A stretch of DNA of 64,000 nucleotides from VRUE01 sp963718775 (lineage in GTDB: Bacteria; Actinomycetota; Thermoleophilia; Solirubrobacterales; 70-9): contig OY970377.1 of the NCBI GenBank assembly GCA_963718775.1, positions 1,054,001 through 1,118,000 on the forward strand, read 5' to 3'. Below, piece after piece: positions 1 to 8,037 of this stretch; position 1 is the first letter of the stretch, and each line of letters begins with the position of its first letter. The translations under genes were made by a program, and so were the position numbers. Below the pieces are notes generated by a model, which made no database searches, was not told the DNA's origin, and saw only the letters and a program-made list of their open reading frames with translations.

Positions 1-510
1 GCCGAGCGCTCCGACCGGCGAGGAGCCACCTGCCGGCAGCAGATACGGCGGGTGGCCACCGCGGGCGTTGCGGGCGAGCAGCCACGGCAGCATCGCCACG
101 GTGCGCGCCTTCGTGTGGGTGCGATAGATGCGCGCCCCCGAGGCATCGAGCCTGGCGAGCTGGGCGCGAACGTGGGCGTCGATCGGCTGGTCGACAAGCG
201 CCAGCGCGGTCTCGAGGCCATGTTCGCGCGCGTAGAGGGCGGTCGCCAGCCCCCAGTTGGTGCCGAGGCCGCCGAAGGTGAGGATCGAGCGGCGGCCGCG
301 ACGCCGCGCATCGGGGATCAGCCACTCGAGCTTGCGCACCTTGTTGCCGCCCCAGCCACCCGAGCCGAAGGCGCCGTCTTCCTTCACCCAGACGCCAAGG
401 CTGGCCAGCTCGCGGACGGGCGTCGGGCGCTCGGACAACTCGAGATGGGGCAGGGTCTCGGCCAGAGCCGGAAAGCGCTGATGTAGGTGAGGGGTCAAGA
501 CCGTGAGCAT
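1..510 (-). CDS. PLP-dependent ACC deaminase/D-cysteine desulfhydrase family enzyme (3' end beyond window)
   Basis: Reading the minus strand from the ATG at 508-510 gives an open frame of 170 codons that runs off the window edge without a stop. The start reads MLTVLTPHLHQRFPAL, and around residues 53-64 it carries GGNKVRKLEW, the signature of the D-cysteine desulfhydrase/1-aminocyclopropane-1-carboxylate deaminase family; the lysine is the expected Schiff-base residue for pyridoxal phosphate. A glycine-rich GGLGTNWGLATA stretch follows where the family usually has its substrate loop with Ser-Asn-His. That His is replaced here by Trp-Gly, so the substrate is uncertain. The gene is divergent from the alcohol dehydrogenase, with about 50 bp between the starts. 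Confidence 0.8.
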   Translation of the reverse strand, partial: MLTVLTPHLHQRFPALAETLPHLELSERPTPVRELASLGVWVKEDGAFGSGGWGGNKVRKLEWLIPDARRRGRRSILTFGGLGTNWGLATALYAREHGLETALALVDQPIDAHVRAQLARLDASGARIYRTHTKARTVAMLPWLLARNARGGHPPYLLPAGGSSPVGALG

Positions 511-559
511 GACCGCAATCCGCGCATCGCCGATACCTCCTCTCTGTAGTGTGCGCTCG

Positions 560-1702
560 ATGAGGGCGGTCGCCTGTCACCAAGGCGCACTCGAGGTGGT
601 CGAGCTCCCCGAGCCCGAGCCCGGGCCGGGGCAGGTGCGGATCGAGGTCAGCCGCTGTGGGATCTGCGGTTCGGACCTACACGCCCGCCATGGGATCGAC
701 CAGCTGGCAGACGTGGCGCTCGGGGTGGGCTACGACCGCTTCGGTCGCTCCGACCAGCAGGTCGTCTTTGGGCACGAGTTCAGCGGTCGAGTCGCCGAGT
801 ATGGGCCGAATTGCAAAGGGGACCTGACCACCGGCGCGCCGGTCGTCGCGCTTCCCCTCCTGCGCGGCGAAAACGGCATCGATACCACCGGCCTCTCCCA
901 GCACGCGCCCGGCGCCTACGCCGAGCAGCTGCTCGTCCAGGAGTCGATGATGATGGCGATACCGAACGGCCTCGACCCCAACGTCGCGGCGCTGACCGAG
1001 CCGATGGCAGTCGCCCTGCACGCGGTTCGCCGCGGCGAGGTCGGCAAGCGAGATGTGGCGATCGTGATCGGCTGCGGCCCGATCGGCCTCGGCACGATCC
1101 TGATGCTGAAGGCGACCGGCGTTCGCACCGTCATCGCCAGCGACTTCTCTCTTGGCCGGCGGGCCCTCGCCGAGCGCTGCGGAGCCGACCTGGTTATCGA
1201 CCCCTCGGAGGATTCTCCTTATGAGCCGCATGGGGATTACGGCTGGCTGTCGAAGGCAGACGACGTCTTCGACCTCGCGCTCGACACACGCGAGAAACTC
1301 GGTCGCCTGCCGATCGGCTGGTGGCACGTCTGGCGACTGGCGGAGAAGCTCGGCGCCGGCCCGAAGCACCCTGTCGTCTTCGAGTGCGTCGGGGTCCCCG
1401 GCGTGATCTCGCAGATCGTCGACTCCGCGCCGTTCTTCTCTCGAGTCGTCGTCGTCGGCGTCTGCCTCGGCGCCGACTCGTTCACCCCGGCAATGGCGAT
1501 CAACAAGGAGATCGACCTGCGGTTTGCCCTCGGCTACACCCCACTCGACTTTCGCGACACCCTCAACCTGCTCGCCGAGGGCAAGGTCGACCCACGGCCG
1601 ATGGTCACGGGCACGGTCGGCCTCAGCGACGTCGAGGGAGCCTTCTCGGATCTCGAGGATCCCGAGAAGCACGCCAAGATCCTGATCGATCCCTCAGCGT
1701 GA
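560..1702 (+). CDS. Zinc-dependent alcohol dehydrogenase, threonine dehydrogenase-like MDR protein
   Basis: The product is a medium-chain NAD(P)-dependent alcohol dehydrogenase of about 380 aa. From the chosen ATG it begins MRAVACHQGALEVVELPEP, the usual start of the family; an upstream in-frame ATG at 503 would add 19 residues overlapping the divergent gene. Visible motifs are CGICGSDLHARHG and GHEFSGRVAEYG for the catalytic zinc, and VIGCGPIGLGTILML for the dinucleotide fold. The four clustered cysteines of the structural-zinc loop are absent; that stretch reads PLLRGENGIDTTGLSQH. About 40 extra residues (from EDSPYEPHGDYGW) sit inside the nucleotide-binding domain. The substrate cannot be told. 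Confidence 0.88.
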   Translation: MRAVACHQGALEVVELPEPEPGPGQVRIEVSRCGICGSDLHARHGIDQLADVALGVGYDRFGRSDQQVVFGHEFSGRVAEYGPNCKGDLTTGAPVVALPLLRGENGIDTTGLSQHAPGAYAEQLLVQESMMMAIPNGLDPNVAALTEPMAVALHAVRRGEVGKRDVAIVIGCGPIGLGTILMLKATGVRTVIASDFSLGRRALAERCGADLVIDPSEDSPYEPHGDYGWLSKADDVFDLALDTREKLGRLPIGWWHVWRLAEKLGAGPKHPVVFECVGVPGVISQIVDSAPFFSRVVVVGVCLGADSFTPAMAINKEIDLRFALGYTPLDFRDTLNLLAEGKVDPRPMVTGTVGLSDVEGAFSDLEDPEKHAKILIDPSA

Positions 1703-1785
1703 TCGACAGAGCCTGGCGGCGGACGTAGTCGGTTTCGGCGCGCGCCCTCTGTAACAACCATGCCTGGCCGCACACTTACTCTCAG

Positions 1786-2370
1786 ATGCTTCCCGTCGAC
1801 GATCCGCCGAACGCGGTCCCGGACATCTACCGAAACCGCTTCGAGCGCTGCTTCCGCGACCACTACGCGCAGCTGCTCGCCTTCTCGGTGCGGCGCGTCT
1901 CCGGTCGGGAGATCGCCGAGGACGTGGTCGCCGACACCTTCGCGGTCGCCTGGCGCCGGCGCGATCGCATTCCCGATCCCGCCCTGCCCTGGCTGTATGC
2001 GATCGCCGCTCACGTCATCGCCAACCAGTATCGGTCGACTCGTCGCCGCCACAACCTCGACGTGCGCCTGGCGCACGAGACCGGCGCCGCCGCGGCGGGA
2101 TCCGATCCCGCCGAGTCACTCGGTCGCCGCGACGCCTTCTCGGCCGCCTTCGCTCTCCTCGCCGAGCCAGAGCGCGAGGTCCTGCGCCTGATCGCCTGGG
2201 ACGGGCTCGACACACGTGACGCGGCACGGGTCTTCGGCTGCTCGCCGGGCGCCTTCCGGGTGCGGCTGCACCGCGCCCGCCGCAAGCTCGCGAAGCAACT
2301 CGAAGCGACCGAACACTCACCCCGAGAGGACCGCGCCGCCGTGCCCAATCCCGCCGAGGAGATCCAATGA
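1786..2370 (+). CDS. ECF RNA polymerase sigma factor (sigma-70 family)
   Basis: A 194-aa protein with sigma region 2 (FRDHYAQLLAFSVRRVSGREIAEDVVADTF, then the WLYAIAAHVIANQYRS helix) and region 4 (LAEPEREVLRLIAWDGLDTRDAARVFGCSPGAFRVRLHRARRKL). It should direct RNA polymerase to a small regulon. It overlaps the next gene by 4 nt (ATGA), the usual arrangement of a sigma factor with its membrane partner. No Shine-Dalgarno is visible. A GTAAC motif begins 35 nt before the start codon, so the mRNA may be leaderless and self-activated. The pair at 11.7-12.3 kb is a second copy of this arrangement. Confidence 0.9.
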   Translation: MLPVDDPPNAVPDIYRNRFERCFRDHYAQLLAFSVRRVSGREIAEDVVADTFAVAWRRRDRIPDPALPWLYAIAAHVIANQYRSTRRRHNLDVRLAHETGAAAAGSDPAESLGRRDAFSAAFALLAEPEREVLRLIAWDGLDTRDAARVFGCSPGAFRVRLHRARRKLAKQLEATEHSPREDRAAVPNPAEEIQ

Positions 2371-3665
2371 TCCGCAAGAGCCGAAACGACGATGCGCTCG
2401 CCAGGATGCGGGCCGCCAACCCCGTCTCCGCGACGGAGCTGCGGAAGGCGATCCGACGCAGAGCTCTCGCTCGCCATGCAGCGAGCGATCGCCCTCGGCG
2501 AGTCTCCCGCGCAACCGATTCCGGCCGGCGACCGGGTCGCTCGCGAGCACGCCGCCGGCGCCGGCTCGACCCGCGGTGGGGTTTTCTCGCGGCATCGCGG
2601 TGCCTCGCTCGGCCTCGGCGGCCTCGCCTGCGCTGCGGTGATCGCCGCGCTGGTCGTCCTCTCCGGCGGCTCCGTCGACTCCGTCAGAGACGGCGCTCAC
2701 CCCAGCTTCGCTGCCGCCGCGGTCAAGGTGGCCGAAGCAAATCCGCGCCTGCTCGTCACCGCGCCCGGCTGGTCGATCGTCCATGCCCGCAGCTTCGAAG
2801 TCGACAGCGGCGCACTGACCTACAAGGACGACGAGCACCACGCTCTCGGCTTCGGCGGCCGCTCAGCCTCAACTGGTATCCCGCTCGGCTCTATCGCGAC
2901 AGGCTGCGCGAAAACGGCCATGCCTGTTGTCACGTCAGCAAACCGATGACCTCGACCCTCCTCGGCCAGGGGGCGATCACCTTCGCTTACAACGGGCAAC
3001 ATCCGAACTACGCGACGATCCTCTCCCCTCAGGGGAACGTCTTCATCGAGGTCAGCGGCTCGTTCGGCAGCAAAGAGGAATACGAGGCGGTGCTCCATTC
3101 GCTGCGGCCGGTCGGCGTCGACGCCTGGCTCGGCGCGATGCCACCCGAAGTCATCCGTCCCGCGGCACGCTCGGCGGCGATTGCGCAGATGCTCCGCGGC
3201 ATACCCGTGCCGCCGGGCTTCGATACCTCCACCCTGCAGTTCCGAGTCATGCCTGTGCAGCCGGGCCCCGATACCTCCGCCCTGCAGAGCGAAAGCGCCC
3301 TCACCGATCGCTTCATGCTCGGCAAGTCGGTGACGGGAGCGGTTGCCTGCGGCTGGCTGCAGCGCTGGCTGTCCGCGACCCGAACCGGCGATGACGGCGC
3401 GGCGCGGGAAGCGGTCGAGGCGATGGCCACGGCTCCCCGCTGGCCGATCCTCCTGCGGATGGTCCGGGAAAAGGGCTATCGCGGCAATGTCCTGCCGCCA
3501 CACGGTCGGGGTTGGCCGTCGGAGATCCTCACCGCGGCGCGGGAAATCGCCCACGGCCAGCTGAGGCGCAAGCCGGCGGTCAGGACGATCTACGTGAAGG
3601 GACGCCCCATCGGGTACGTCACCCCGGCCGGAGCGGCCCCGGCGAGCGTCATGGGCTGCCTCTAG
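2367..3665 (+). pseudogene. Membrane partner of ECF sigma factor (anti-sigma-like), two compensating frameshifts
   Basis: The gene reads in three segments. The first starts MIRKSRNDDALARMRAANPV in the frame of the ATG at 2367. Near 2453 the sense moves to the next frame (DAELSLAMQRAIALGES, then a membrane helix GASLGLGGLACAAVIAALVVL, then LLVTAPGWSIVHARSFEVDSG). Near 2855 it returns to the first frame (LSLNWYPARLYRDRLRENG ... to the stop at 3663-3665). One inserted and one deleted base explain it, giving about 432 aa. The layout of short cytoplasmic N-terminus, one membrane helix and large external domain next to a sigma factor suggests an anti-sigma role; this is inferred. It could be a true pseudogene or sequencing error. 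Confidence 0.6.
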
Positions 3666-4634
3666 CTATGAATTGCCGCAGTTGCCACACCGAGGCGTGC
3701 CAACCCGGCGATCCTCATGGCAACTCGAACAGCTGGCGATCACCGCTCGCCCGCACCCCTCGCAGTGCGGCTTGTCGCGGAGGGGGAATCCGCAGAAAGG
3801 ACACTCTCCGCGACGAACCCGCCGTGCCGGGACTCGTTTTGCGAGGAAACGCTGCAGGGCGACGAATGCAACCAGCGTCACGGCTATTCCAGCGATCGAG
3901 ATCGCCAGAGGCCCGACCTCGGCGAACTCGATGTAGTTGTCGGTGTAGTCCGCTGCCATGACGACCGCGAGGATCGCTGTGGCCCCAATCCAGGCGAGCG
4001 CGGCGGGGAGATAGCGGGAGTTCCGGGACCGCAGGCGGATTAGCAGCCAGTAGGCGGTCGCGAGCATCACGATCAGCAGGACCAAGCGCAGAAGGAAGAC
4101 GATCCGGTCGTGGTGGGCGCGATCCTCGGCTTCCTGCTCCGCGGCGCGCTCTCGCAGCTCGCTCAGCCGCTGCTGTGCCTCCACCGCGCCCGGACGAGTC
4201 TGCGCCTCGATCCTGACGGCGCCCTCCAACTCTCTCGACGCAGACGCGAGCCCGACCTGAGCGGACTCGTACTCCGCCCGCAGCTCAGCCGACGGCTCAT
4301 TGGCGTCCAGAGCGGTTCGGTAGGCCTCGCGGTGGAGCTCCAACCTGCGAGTGGCCGCCCGCCGCTCCCGCCGATCCCTTGCGACCGAACGAATCGCCTG
4401 CCGGTGCTCCGCGATCGCCGAGAACTCCTCCGCGCCGATGAGCTTCTGGGCCGGCACGTAGGCGATCGAGTCGCTCTTGGCAACCTCATCGAGCTTGAAG
4501 TAGCCCCAGATGACACCGATCGCAATGAAGACCGCGAGGACGAGGGCAAGGACCTTCTCGGCGGTGCTCGTCTCGATCTCCCCGTCCCCCACGCGGCTAC
4601 CCGCGGGCCGGAACCTGCTGCTGCGCTCGCTCAT
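3666..4634 (-). CDS. Four-helix membrane protein with coiled coil and C-terminal zinc ribbons, unknown function
   Basis: This 322-aa protein is not a family I can name. It has a membrane helix at about residues 27-45, a charged coiled-coil region at about 70-175 rich in Arg, Glu and Ala, then three membrane helices (about 180-200, 213-230 and 243-263). The last 45 residues hold four Cys-x2-Cys pairs (CPFCG, CEGCG, CSSCH, CGNCG), which look like two zinc ribbons in the cytoplasm. Its ATG (4632-4634) overlaps the stop of the XRE regulator gene, so the two are translationally coupled. A stress-sensing or envelope role is possible but not shown. Confidence 0.7.
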   Translation of the reverse strand: MSERSSRFRPAGSRVGDGEIETSTAEKVLALVLAVFIAIGVIWGYFKLDEVAKSDSIAYVPAQKLIGAEEFSAIAEHRQAIRSVARDRRERRAATRRLELHREAYRTALDANEPSAELRAEYESAQVGLASASRELEGAVRIEAQTRPGAVEAQQRLSELRERAAEQEAEDRAHHDRIVFLLRLVLLIVMLATAYWLLIRLRSRNSRYLPAALAWIGATAILAVVMAADYTDNYIEFAEVGPLAISIAGIAVTLVAFVALQRFLAKRVPARRVRRGECPFCGFPLRDKPHCEGCGRAVIASCSSCHEDRRVGTPRCGNCGNS

Positions 4635-4972
4635 CCTGTCTCTCCTCCTTTGCCGCCGTGAGGCGGATTCGTTCTGGGGCGAAGCTCGATAACCAGCTCG
4701 CAGTCGAGGGCCGCGGCGATGCGCGCCAGGGTGTCGATCCGGGGCGGCCGGGCGCCCCGCTCCACCCGGGCGATCGCTGACTGCGTCGTCCCGCAGAGCT
4801 CAGCCAGTTCACGCTGGGAGATCCCCCAGGCTTTCCGCCTCTCGGCGACCAGCTCCGCAATCAGGCCGAACAGCTCCCGATCGTCGGGGTTGGACGCACC
4901 GCCGACGGCCTCGCGAAGAGACGCGATGCGGTCGTCCAGCCGGCGAGAGGATTTTGGTCCCCGCTTTGACAT
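4631..4972 (-). CDS. XRE-family helix-turn-helix regulator
   Basis: A 113-aa DNA-binding protein. The helix-turn-helix lies at about residues 45-100 (GISQRELAELCGTTQSAIARVERGARPP, then LARIAAALDCELVIEL), similar in form to HigA-type antitoxins and phage repressors. The start codon at 4970-4972 lies in a tandem pair of 16-bp palindromes, leaving no room for a ribosome binding site, so a leaderless autorepressed mRNA is likely. The downstream partner is a membrane protein rather than a toxin, so a toxin-antitoxin assignment is not supported. Confidence 0.85.
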   Translation of the reverse strand: MSKRGPKSSRRLDDRIASLREAVGGASNPDDRELFGLIAELVAERRKAWGISQRELAELCGTTQSAIARVERGARPPRIDTLARIAAALDCELVIELRPRTNPPHGGKGGETG

Positions 4973-5004
4973 AGCAATCTTGCTATGTATAGCAGTACTG
5001 CTAT
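4971..5004 (-). promoter_or_regulatory. Twin palindromic operator over the XRE gene start
   Basis: Two palindromes sit end to end: ATAGCAATCTTGCTAT at 4971-4986 (6-bp arms, 4-nt centre) and ATAGCAGTACTGCTAT at 4989-5004 (perfect 16 bp). They share the half-site ATAGCA and their centres are 18 bp apart, so two dimers would bind on nearly the same face of the helix. The first one overlaps the start codon. Autoregulation by the XRE protein is inferred. Confidence 0.65.
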
Positions 5005-5062
5005 GCGGCTCGGTCTTCCGCCGCCTGGCCCGAGTACGCAGCCTAGGGCCGCTGTCGCGGCG

Positions 5063-5650
5063 TCAGCGAGCGATGACGCCGGCCTCGGTGGCCGGCGCCG
5101 CATAGGCGGCGGCTAGCGTCGCGACCGTCTCGTGGGCGTTTAGCCCACTCGGGTTGGGGACCACCCAGAGCGCCGCGCCGGACCAACTGATCGCGCTATC
5201 GAGCGTCTCGGGCTGACGAGCCAGAGCCGCGCCGCGGTCGCCGAACGCGTCACGGTAGGCGGTGACGCCGGCGATCGCGACGACCGCGGGCCGGTGATCG
5301 GCGACGAACTGCCGCAGCCGCGCGCCGCCCTCGCGCAACTCCTCGCCAGAGAGCTCGGAGGCGCGCGCGGTGGCGCGCCGCACGAGGTTGGTGATCCCGA
5401 CGCCTTGCGCGACAAGATGGGCGCGATCGGCATCGGTCATCCCGGCGACCCGATCGACCTCGTAGTCGGTGATGCCGGCCGCGGCCAGCGCCGGGTAGAA
5501 GCGGTTGGTGGGATGCGCGAAGTGGGTCTTGACCGCGGCCGTCCAGAGGCCCGGGTTGATGCCGACGAACAGCAGCCTCAGCCCCGGCCCGACGAGATCG
5601 TCGACCTCGTGGTCGCGGAACTCCTCCAGCTCCAAACGCGTGAACCGCAT
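5063..5650 (-). CDS. mug: G/T(U)-mismatch uracil-DNA glycosylase, Mug/TDG family
   Basis: A 195-aa base-excision repair enzyme that would remove uracil or thymine mispaired with guanine. The motif LLFVGINPGLWTAA near residue 27 matches the GINPG catalytic loop of the Mug family (the Asn activates water), and HFAHPTNRFYPALAAAGI is the typical substrate-binding stretch. Near the C-terminus, WVVPNPSGLNAH matches the Mug NPSGLN intercalation motif. Length is within the family range. It ends close upstream of the XRE gene but reads separately, and starts 15 bp from the stop of the ECF41 sigma gene, so the two may be co-transcribed. Confidence 0.9.
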   Translation of the reverse strand: MRFTRLELEEFRDHEVDDLVGPGLRLLFVGINPGLWTAAVKTHFAHPTNRFYPALAAAGITDYEVDRVAGMTDADRAHLVAQGVGITNLVRRATARASELSGEELREGGARLRQFVADHRPAVVAIAGVTAYRDAFGDRGAALARQPETLDSAISWSGAALWVVPNPSGLNAHETVATLAAAYAAPATEAGVIAR

Positions 5651-5665
5651 GCCCGCGATCCTGCC

Positions 5666-6583
5666 TTAAAGCCCGAGCTCGAGGCGCTCGAGGCGAGCCG
5701 GGTCCGCGAGGGCATCGATGGCGACGACCTTGCCGCCGGCCACAGTGAAGGCCATCACCGAGAAGGGTCTTCCATGGGGAATGACGAGGACGCCGGCGAC
5801 GCCGTTGACGAGCACGGGCCGGACGAACGGCGCGAGATTGGCAAAGGTCAGCGCGCGGCCGGCGACCTCGGTGGCGCCGCGGATCACATGGTTGGCCGAC
5901 GGACGGGACACGCCGCCGTCGGCGCGGATGACGACTTCCGGGTGGAGGACCTCGACCAGCGCGTCGAAGTCGCCTTCACGGGCGGCCGCGAAGAAGGCGT
6001 CGACGACCTCCCGCTGGCGCTCGAGGCTGACGTCGGGCGCCGTCGGTTCGGCCTCGACCCGGCCACGGGCGCGGCTGGCGGCCTTTCTCGCCGCGACCGG
6101 CGAGCGGCCGAGCAGGTCGGCCACCTGCTCGAAGGGGACCGAGAACATGTCGTGCAGGACGAAGGCGACGCGCTCCTCCGGGCTGAGGGCCTCGAGCACG
6201 CCGAGCATCGCCAGGCCGACCGAGTCGGCGACGAGAGCCTCGTGCTCGGGGTCGCCGCCCTCGACCGGGCTGACGATCGGGTCGGGCACGTGGGGGCCGA
6301 GCGGCTCCTCCTGGCGCGCCTTGCGAGCGCGCAACATGTCGAGGCAGATCCGCGCGACCACGGTCGTCAGCCAGCTCGGCAGGTTCTCGATCTCCTCCGA
6401 GTCGCTCCGCGCCAACCGCAACCAGGCCTCCTGCACCGCCTCCTCCGCTTCGCCGCTGGCGCCGAGCATGCGGAAAGCGACCGCCCAGAGGCGACCGCGG
6501 TTCTGCTCGAACCGCCCTGCCAGATCCTGCTGTCCCGACTCGGTCACATCTCTGCCCTCGGCTCCGTCACACCTATAAGACAT
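5666..6583 (-). CDS. ECF41-type sigma factor with C-terminal SnoaL-like domain
   Basis: The product (about 305 aa from the ATG at 6581-6583; a GTG at 6547 would remove 12 residues) has sigma region 2 (RGRLWAVAFRMLGASGEAEEAVQEAWLRL), region 4 (ALSPEERVAFVLHDMFSVPFEQVADLLGRSP) and a C-terminal SnoaL/NTF2-like domain (VVDAFFAAAREGDFDALVEVLHPEV). This fused domain defines group ECF41, where it regulates the sigma factor in place of an anti-sigma factor. The RADGGV stretch corresponds to the DGGG motif of the group. It is divergent from an oxidoreductase gene, the usual ECF41 target context. A longer upstream reading frame is low-complexity and antisense to the neighbour, and was discarded. Confidence 0.9.
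   Translation of the reverse strand: MSYRCDGAEGRDVTESGQQDLAGRFEQNRGRLWAVAFRMLGASGEAEEAVQEAWLRLARSDSEEIENLPSWLTTVVARICLDMLRARKARQEEPLGPHVPDPIVSPVEGGDPEHEALVADSVGLAMLGVLEALSPEERVAFVLHDMFSVPFEQVADLLGRSPVAARKAASRARGRVEAEPTAPDVSLERQREVVDAFFAAAREGDFDALVEVLHPEVVIRADGGVSRPSANHVIRGATEVAGRALTFANLAPFVRPVLVNGVAGVLVIPHGRPFSVMAFTVAGGKVVAIDALADPARLERLELGL
6542..6568 (+). promoter_or_regulatory. ECF41-type promoter for the oxidoreductase gene
   Basis: GGTCACA at 6542-6548, a 16-nt spacer, then CGTC at 6565-6568. The published ECF41 consensus is TGTCACA, 16 nt, CGTC, so only the first base differs. It points at the gene starting at 6637. Part of it overlaps the sigma gene's 5' end if the ATG start is used, which slightly favours the shorter GTG start. 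Confidence 0.6.
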
Positions 6584-6636
6584 AAGACGAAGAACGGCCG
6601 ACCCAGAGGCGGCCCCGGACTGAAAGGAAAGCAACC

Positions 6637-7398
6637 ATGGCAAGTGAGAAGAAGATCGCCGTCGCCGGTGCGACCGGTCGCCTCGGCCGCCCCACCGTCG
6701 AGATCCTGCGCGAGCGCGGGCACGAGGTGGTGCCGATCTCACGCGGTGAGGGCGTCGACGTGATCACCGGCGAGGGCCTCGCGGCCGCGCTGGAGGGAGT
6801 CGACCTGATCATCGACGCCGCCACCGGCCCTTCGCCCGACCAGGCGGAAGCGACCGAGTTCTTCACGACAGCGGCGCACAACCTGCAGCAGGCCGGCGCG
6901 GAGCGCGGCGTAGAGGGCATCCTCGTCGTCTCGATCATCGGCACCGACCACTTCAACACCGGCTACAACGCCGCCAAGGTAGCCCAGGAGAGAGCTCACC
7001 TCAACGGGCCCGTTCCCGTCCGCATCCTACGCGCCGCCCAGTTCCACGAGTTCGTCGCGGAACTGGTCAAGTGGACAACCCAGGGCGATACCGCCTACCT
7101 ACCCCCGATGCGCACCCAGCTCGTTGCCGCCCGCAGCGTTGCCGAGGCACTCGCCGACCTCGTCGCCGGGGCCGATTCCGCACCTCTCGGCAACCCGATC
7201 GCCGAAGTGGCCGGGCCCCGCGAGGAGAACCTGCTCGAGGCGGCGAAACTCCTCGCCGCCCAGCGCGGCAACGGCCTGCGCATCGAGGCCGGGGAGTTCT
7301 TCGAAGACCCGGAAGGCCTCTATCCGGCCGGGGCCGTCCTCCCCGGCCCGCTGGCCAAGCTCGCCGGGCCTACCTATGAGGAGTGGCTCATCGGGTAG
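6637..7398 (+). CDS. NmrA-like NAD(P)-binding oxidoreductase/epimerase
   Basis: A 253-aa atypical short-chain dehydrogenase fold. The N-terminus reads KIAVAGATGRLGRPTVEILRERG, a GxxGxxG dinucleotide site, and YNAAKVAQERAHL contains the YxxxK-like pair. The C-terminal half (AEVAGPREENLLEAAKLLAAQRG) resembles NmrA/YtfG-type quinone reductases or sensor proteins. The start has AAAGGAAAG eight to nine bases upstream. It lies behind an ECF41 promoter, and ECF41 factors typically control carboxymuconolactone decarboxylase, oxidoreductase or epimerase genes. The substrate is unknown. Confidence 0.85.
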   Translation: MASEKKIAVAGATGRLGRPTVEILRERGHEVVPISRGEGVDVITGEGLAAALEGVDLIIDAATGPSPDQAEATEFFTTAAHNLQQAGAERGVEGILVVSIIGTDHFNTGYNAAKVAQERAHLNGPVPVRILRAAQFHEFVAELVKWTTQGDTAYLPPMRTQLVAARSVAEALADLVAGADSAPLGNPIAEVAGPREENLLEAAKLLAAQRGNGLRIEAGEFFEDPEGLYPAGAVLPGPLAKLAGPTYEEWLIG

Positions 7399-7441
7399 AG
7401 GGACGCTCAGAGGGAGCTCCCGCGACCGAAGGAGAATCGAG

Positions 7442-7972
7442 ATGGGAAAGCTGATCGCGACAACGCAGGCCACCATCGACGGCGTCATCGACCCGGTCGG
7501 CGAGTGGGTGCAGCCGGACGGAGACCACGGCGACTACTCGTTCGAGCGTCAGGCGAGATCGAGCGGGCTGGTGCTGGGCCGCAAGACCTACGAGGGCCTG
7601 GCGGGATATTGGCCGAGCCAGTCGGGCACGTGGGCGGACATGGTCAACGCGGTACCGAAGTACGTCGGGTCCAACACCCTGTCCGGCGATCTCGATTGGA
7701 ACGCGACCCTGCTCGAGGGGAGCCTCGAGGACTCGATCCCGAAACTGAAGGACGAGGTCGACGGTGACCTCTTCATGCACGGCAGCGGCGAGTTCGCCTA
7801 CGCCCTCGCCGAGAAGGGCCTTGTCGACGAGTACGAGGTCTACCTGAACCCGCTCGTCTGGGGCGAAGGGAACGTCCACGTGCTCGGCGACAGGGGAACC
7901 ATCCGGATGCAGCTCGATGACATCAAGCGATTCGACTCCGGAGTGATCCTGCTCACCTACCTCCCGGCCTGA
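7442..7972 (+). CDS. Dihydrofolate reductase-fold protein (RibD C-terminal domain family)
   Basis: A 176-aa protein starting MGKLIATTQATIDGVID behind GAAGGAGAATCGAG. The pattern of an initial beta strand, VLGRKTYEGLAGYWPSQ, LKDEVDGDLFMHGSGEFAYALAEKGLVDEYEVYLNPLVWGEG is that of the RibD-C/YwjB group, NADPH-dependent reductases of unknown substrate that are common beside ECF sigma factors. The distance to the preceding oxidoreductase is 43 bp, so it may belong to the same ECF41-driven transcript. It is not expected to be the housekeeping folate enzyme. Confidence 0.85.
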   Translation: MGKLIATTQATIDGVIDPVGEWVQPDGDHGDYSFERQARSSGLVLGRKTYEGLAGYWPSQSGTWADMVNAVPKYVGSNTLSGDLDWNATLLEGSLEDSIPKLKDEVDGDLFMHGSGEFAYALAEKGLVDEYEVYLNPLVWGEGNVHVLGDRGTIRMQLDDIKRFDSGVILLTYLPA

Positions 7973-8037
7973 AGAGCTTCTAGTACCGCCGCTTCGCGAG
8001 GTACGGAAACGTGAGAAGCGAAAGGTGTGTGTTGGCT

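Noticed and set aside
4631..4972. HigA-type antitoxin with a toxin partner
   Set aside because: The coupled gene encodes a 322-aa membrane protein and no small toxin-like gene lies on either side.
5294..6763. 489-codon plus-strand open frame
   Set aside because: Runs opposite to mug and the ECF41 sigma gene; no recognisable sequence.
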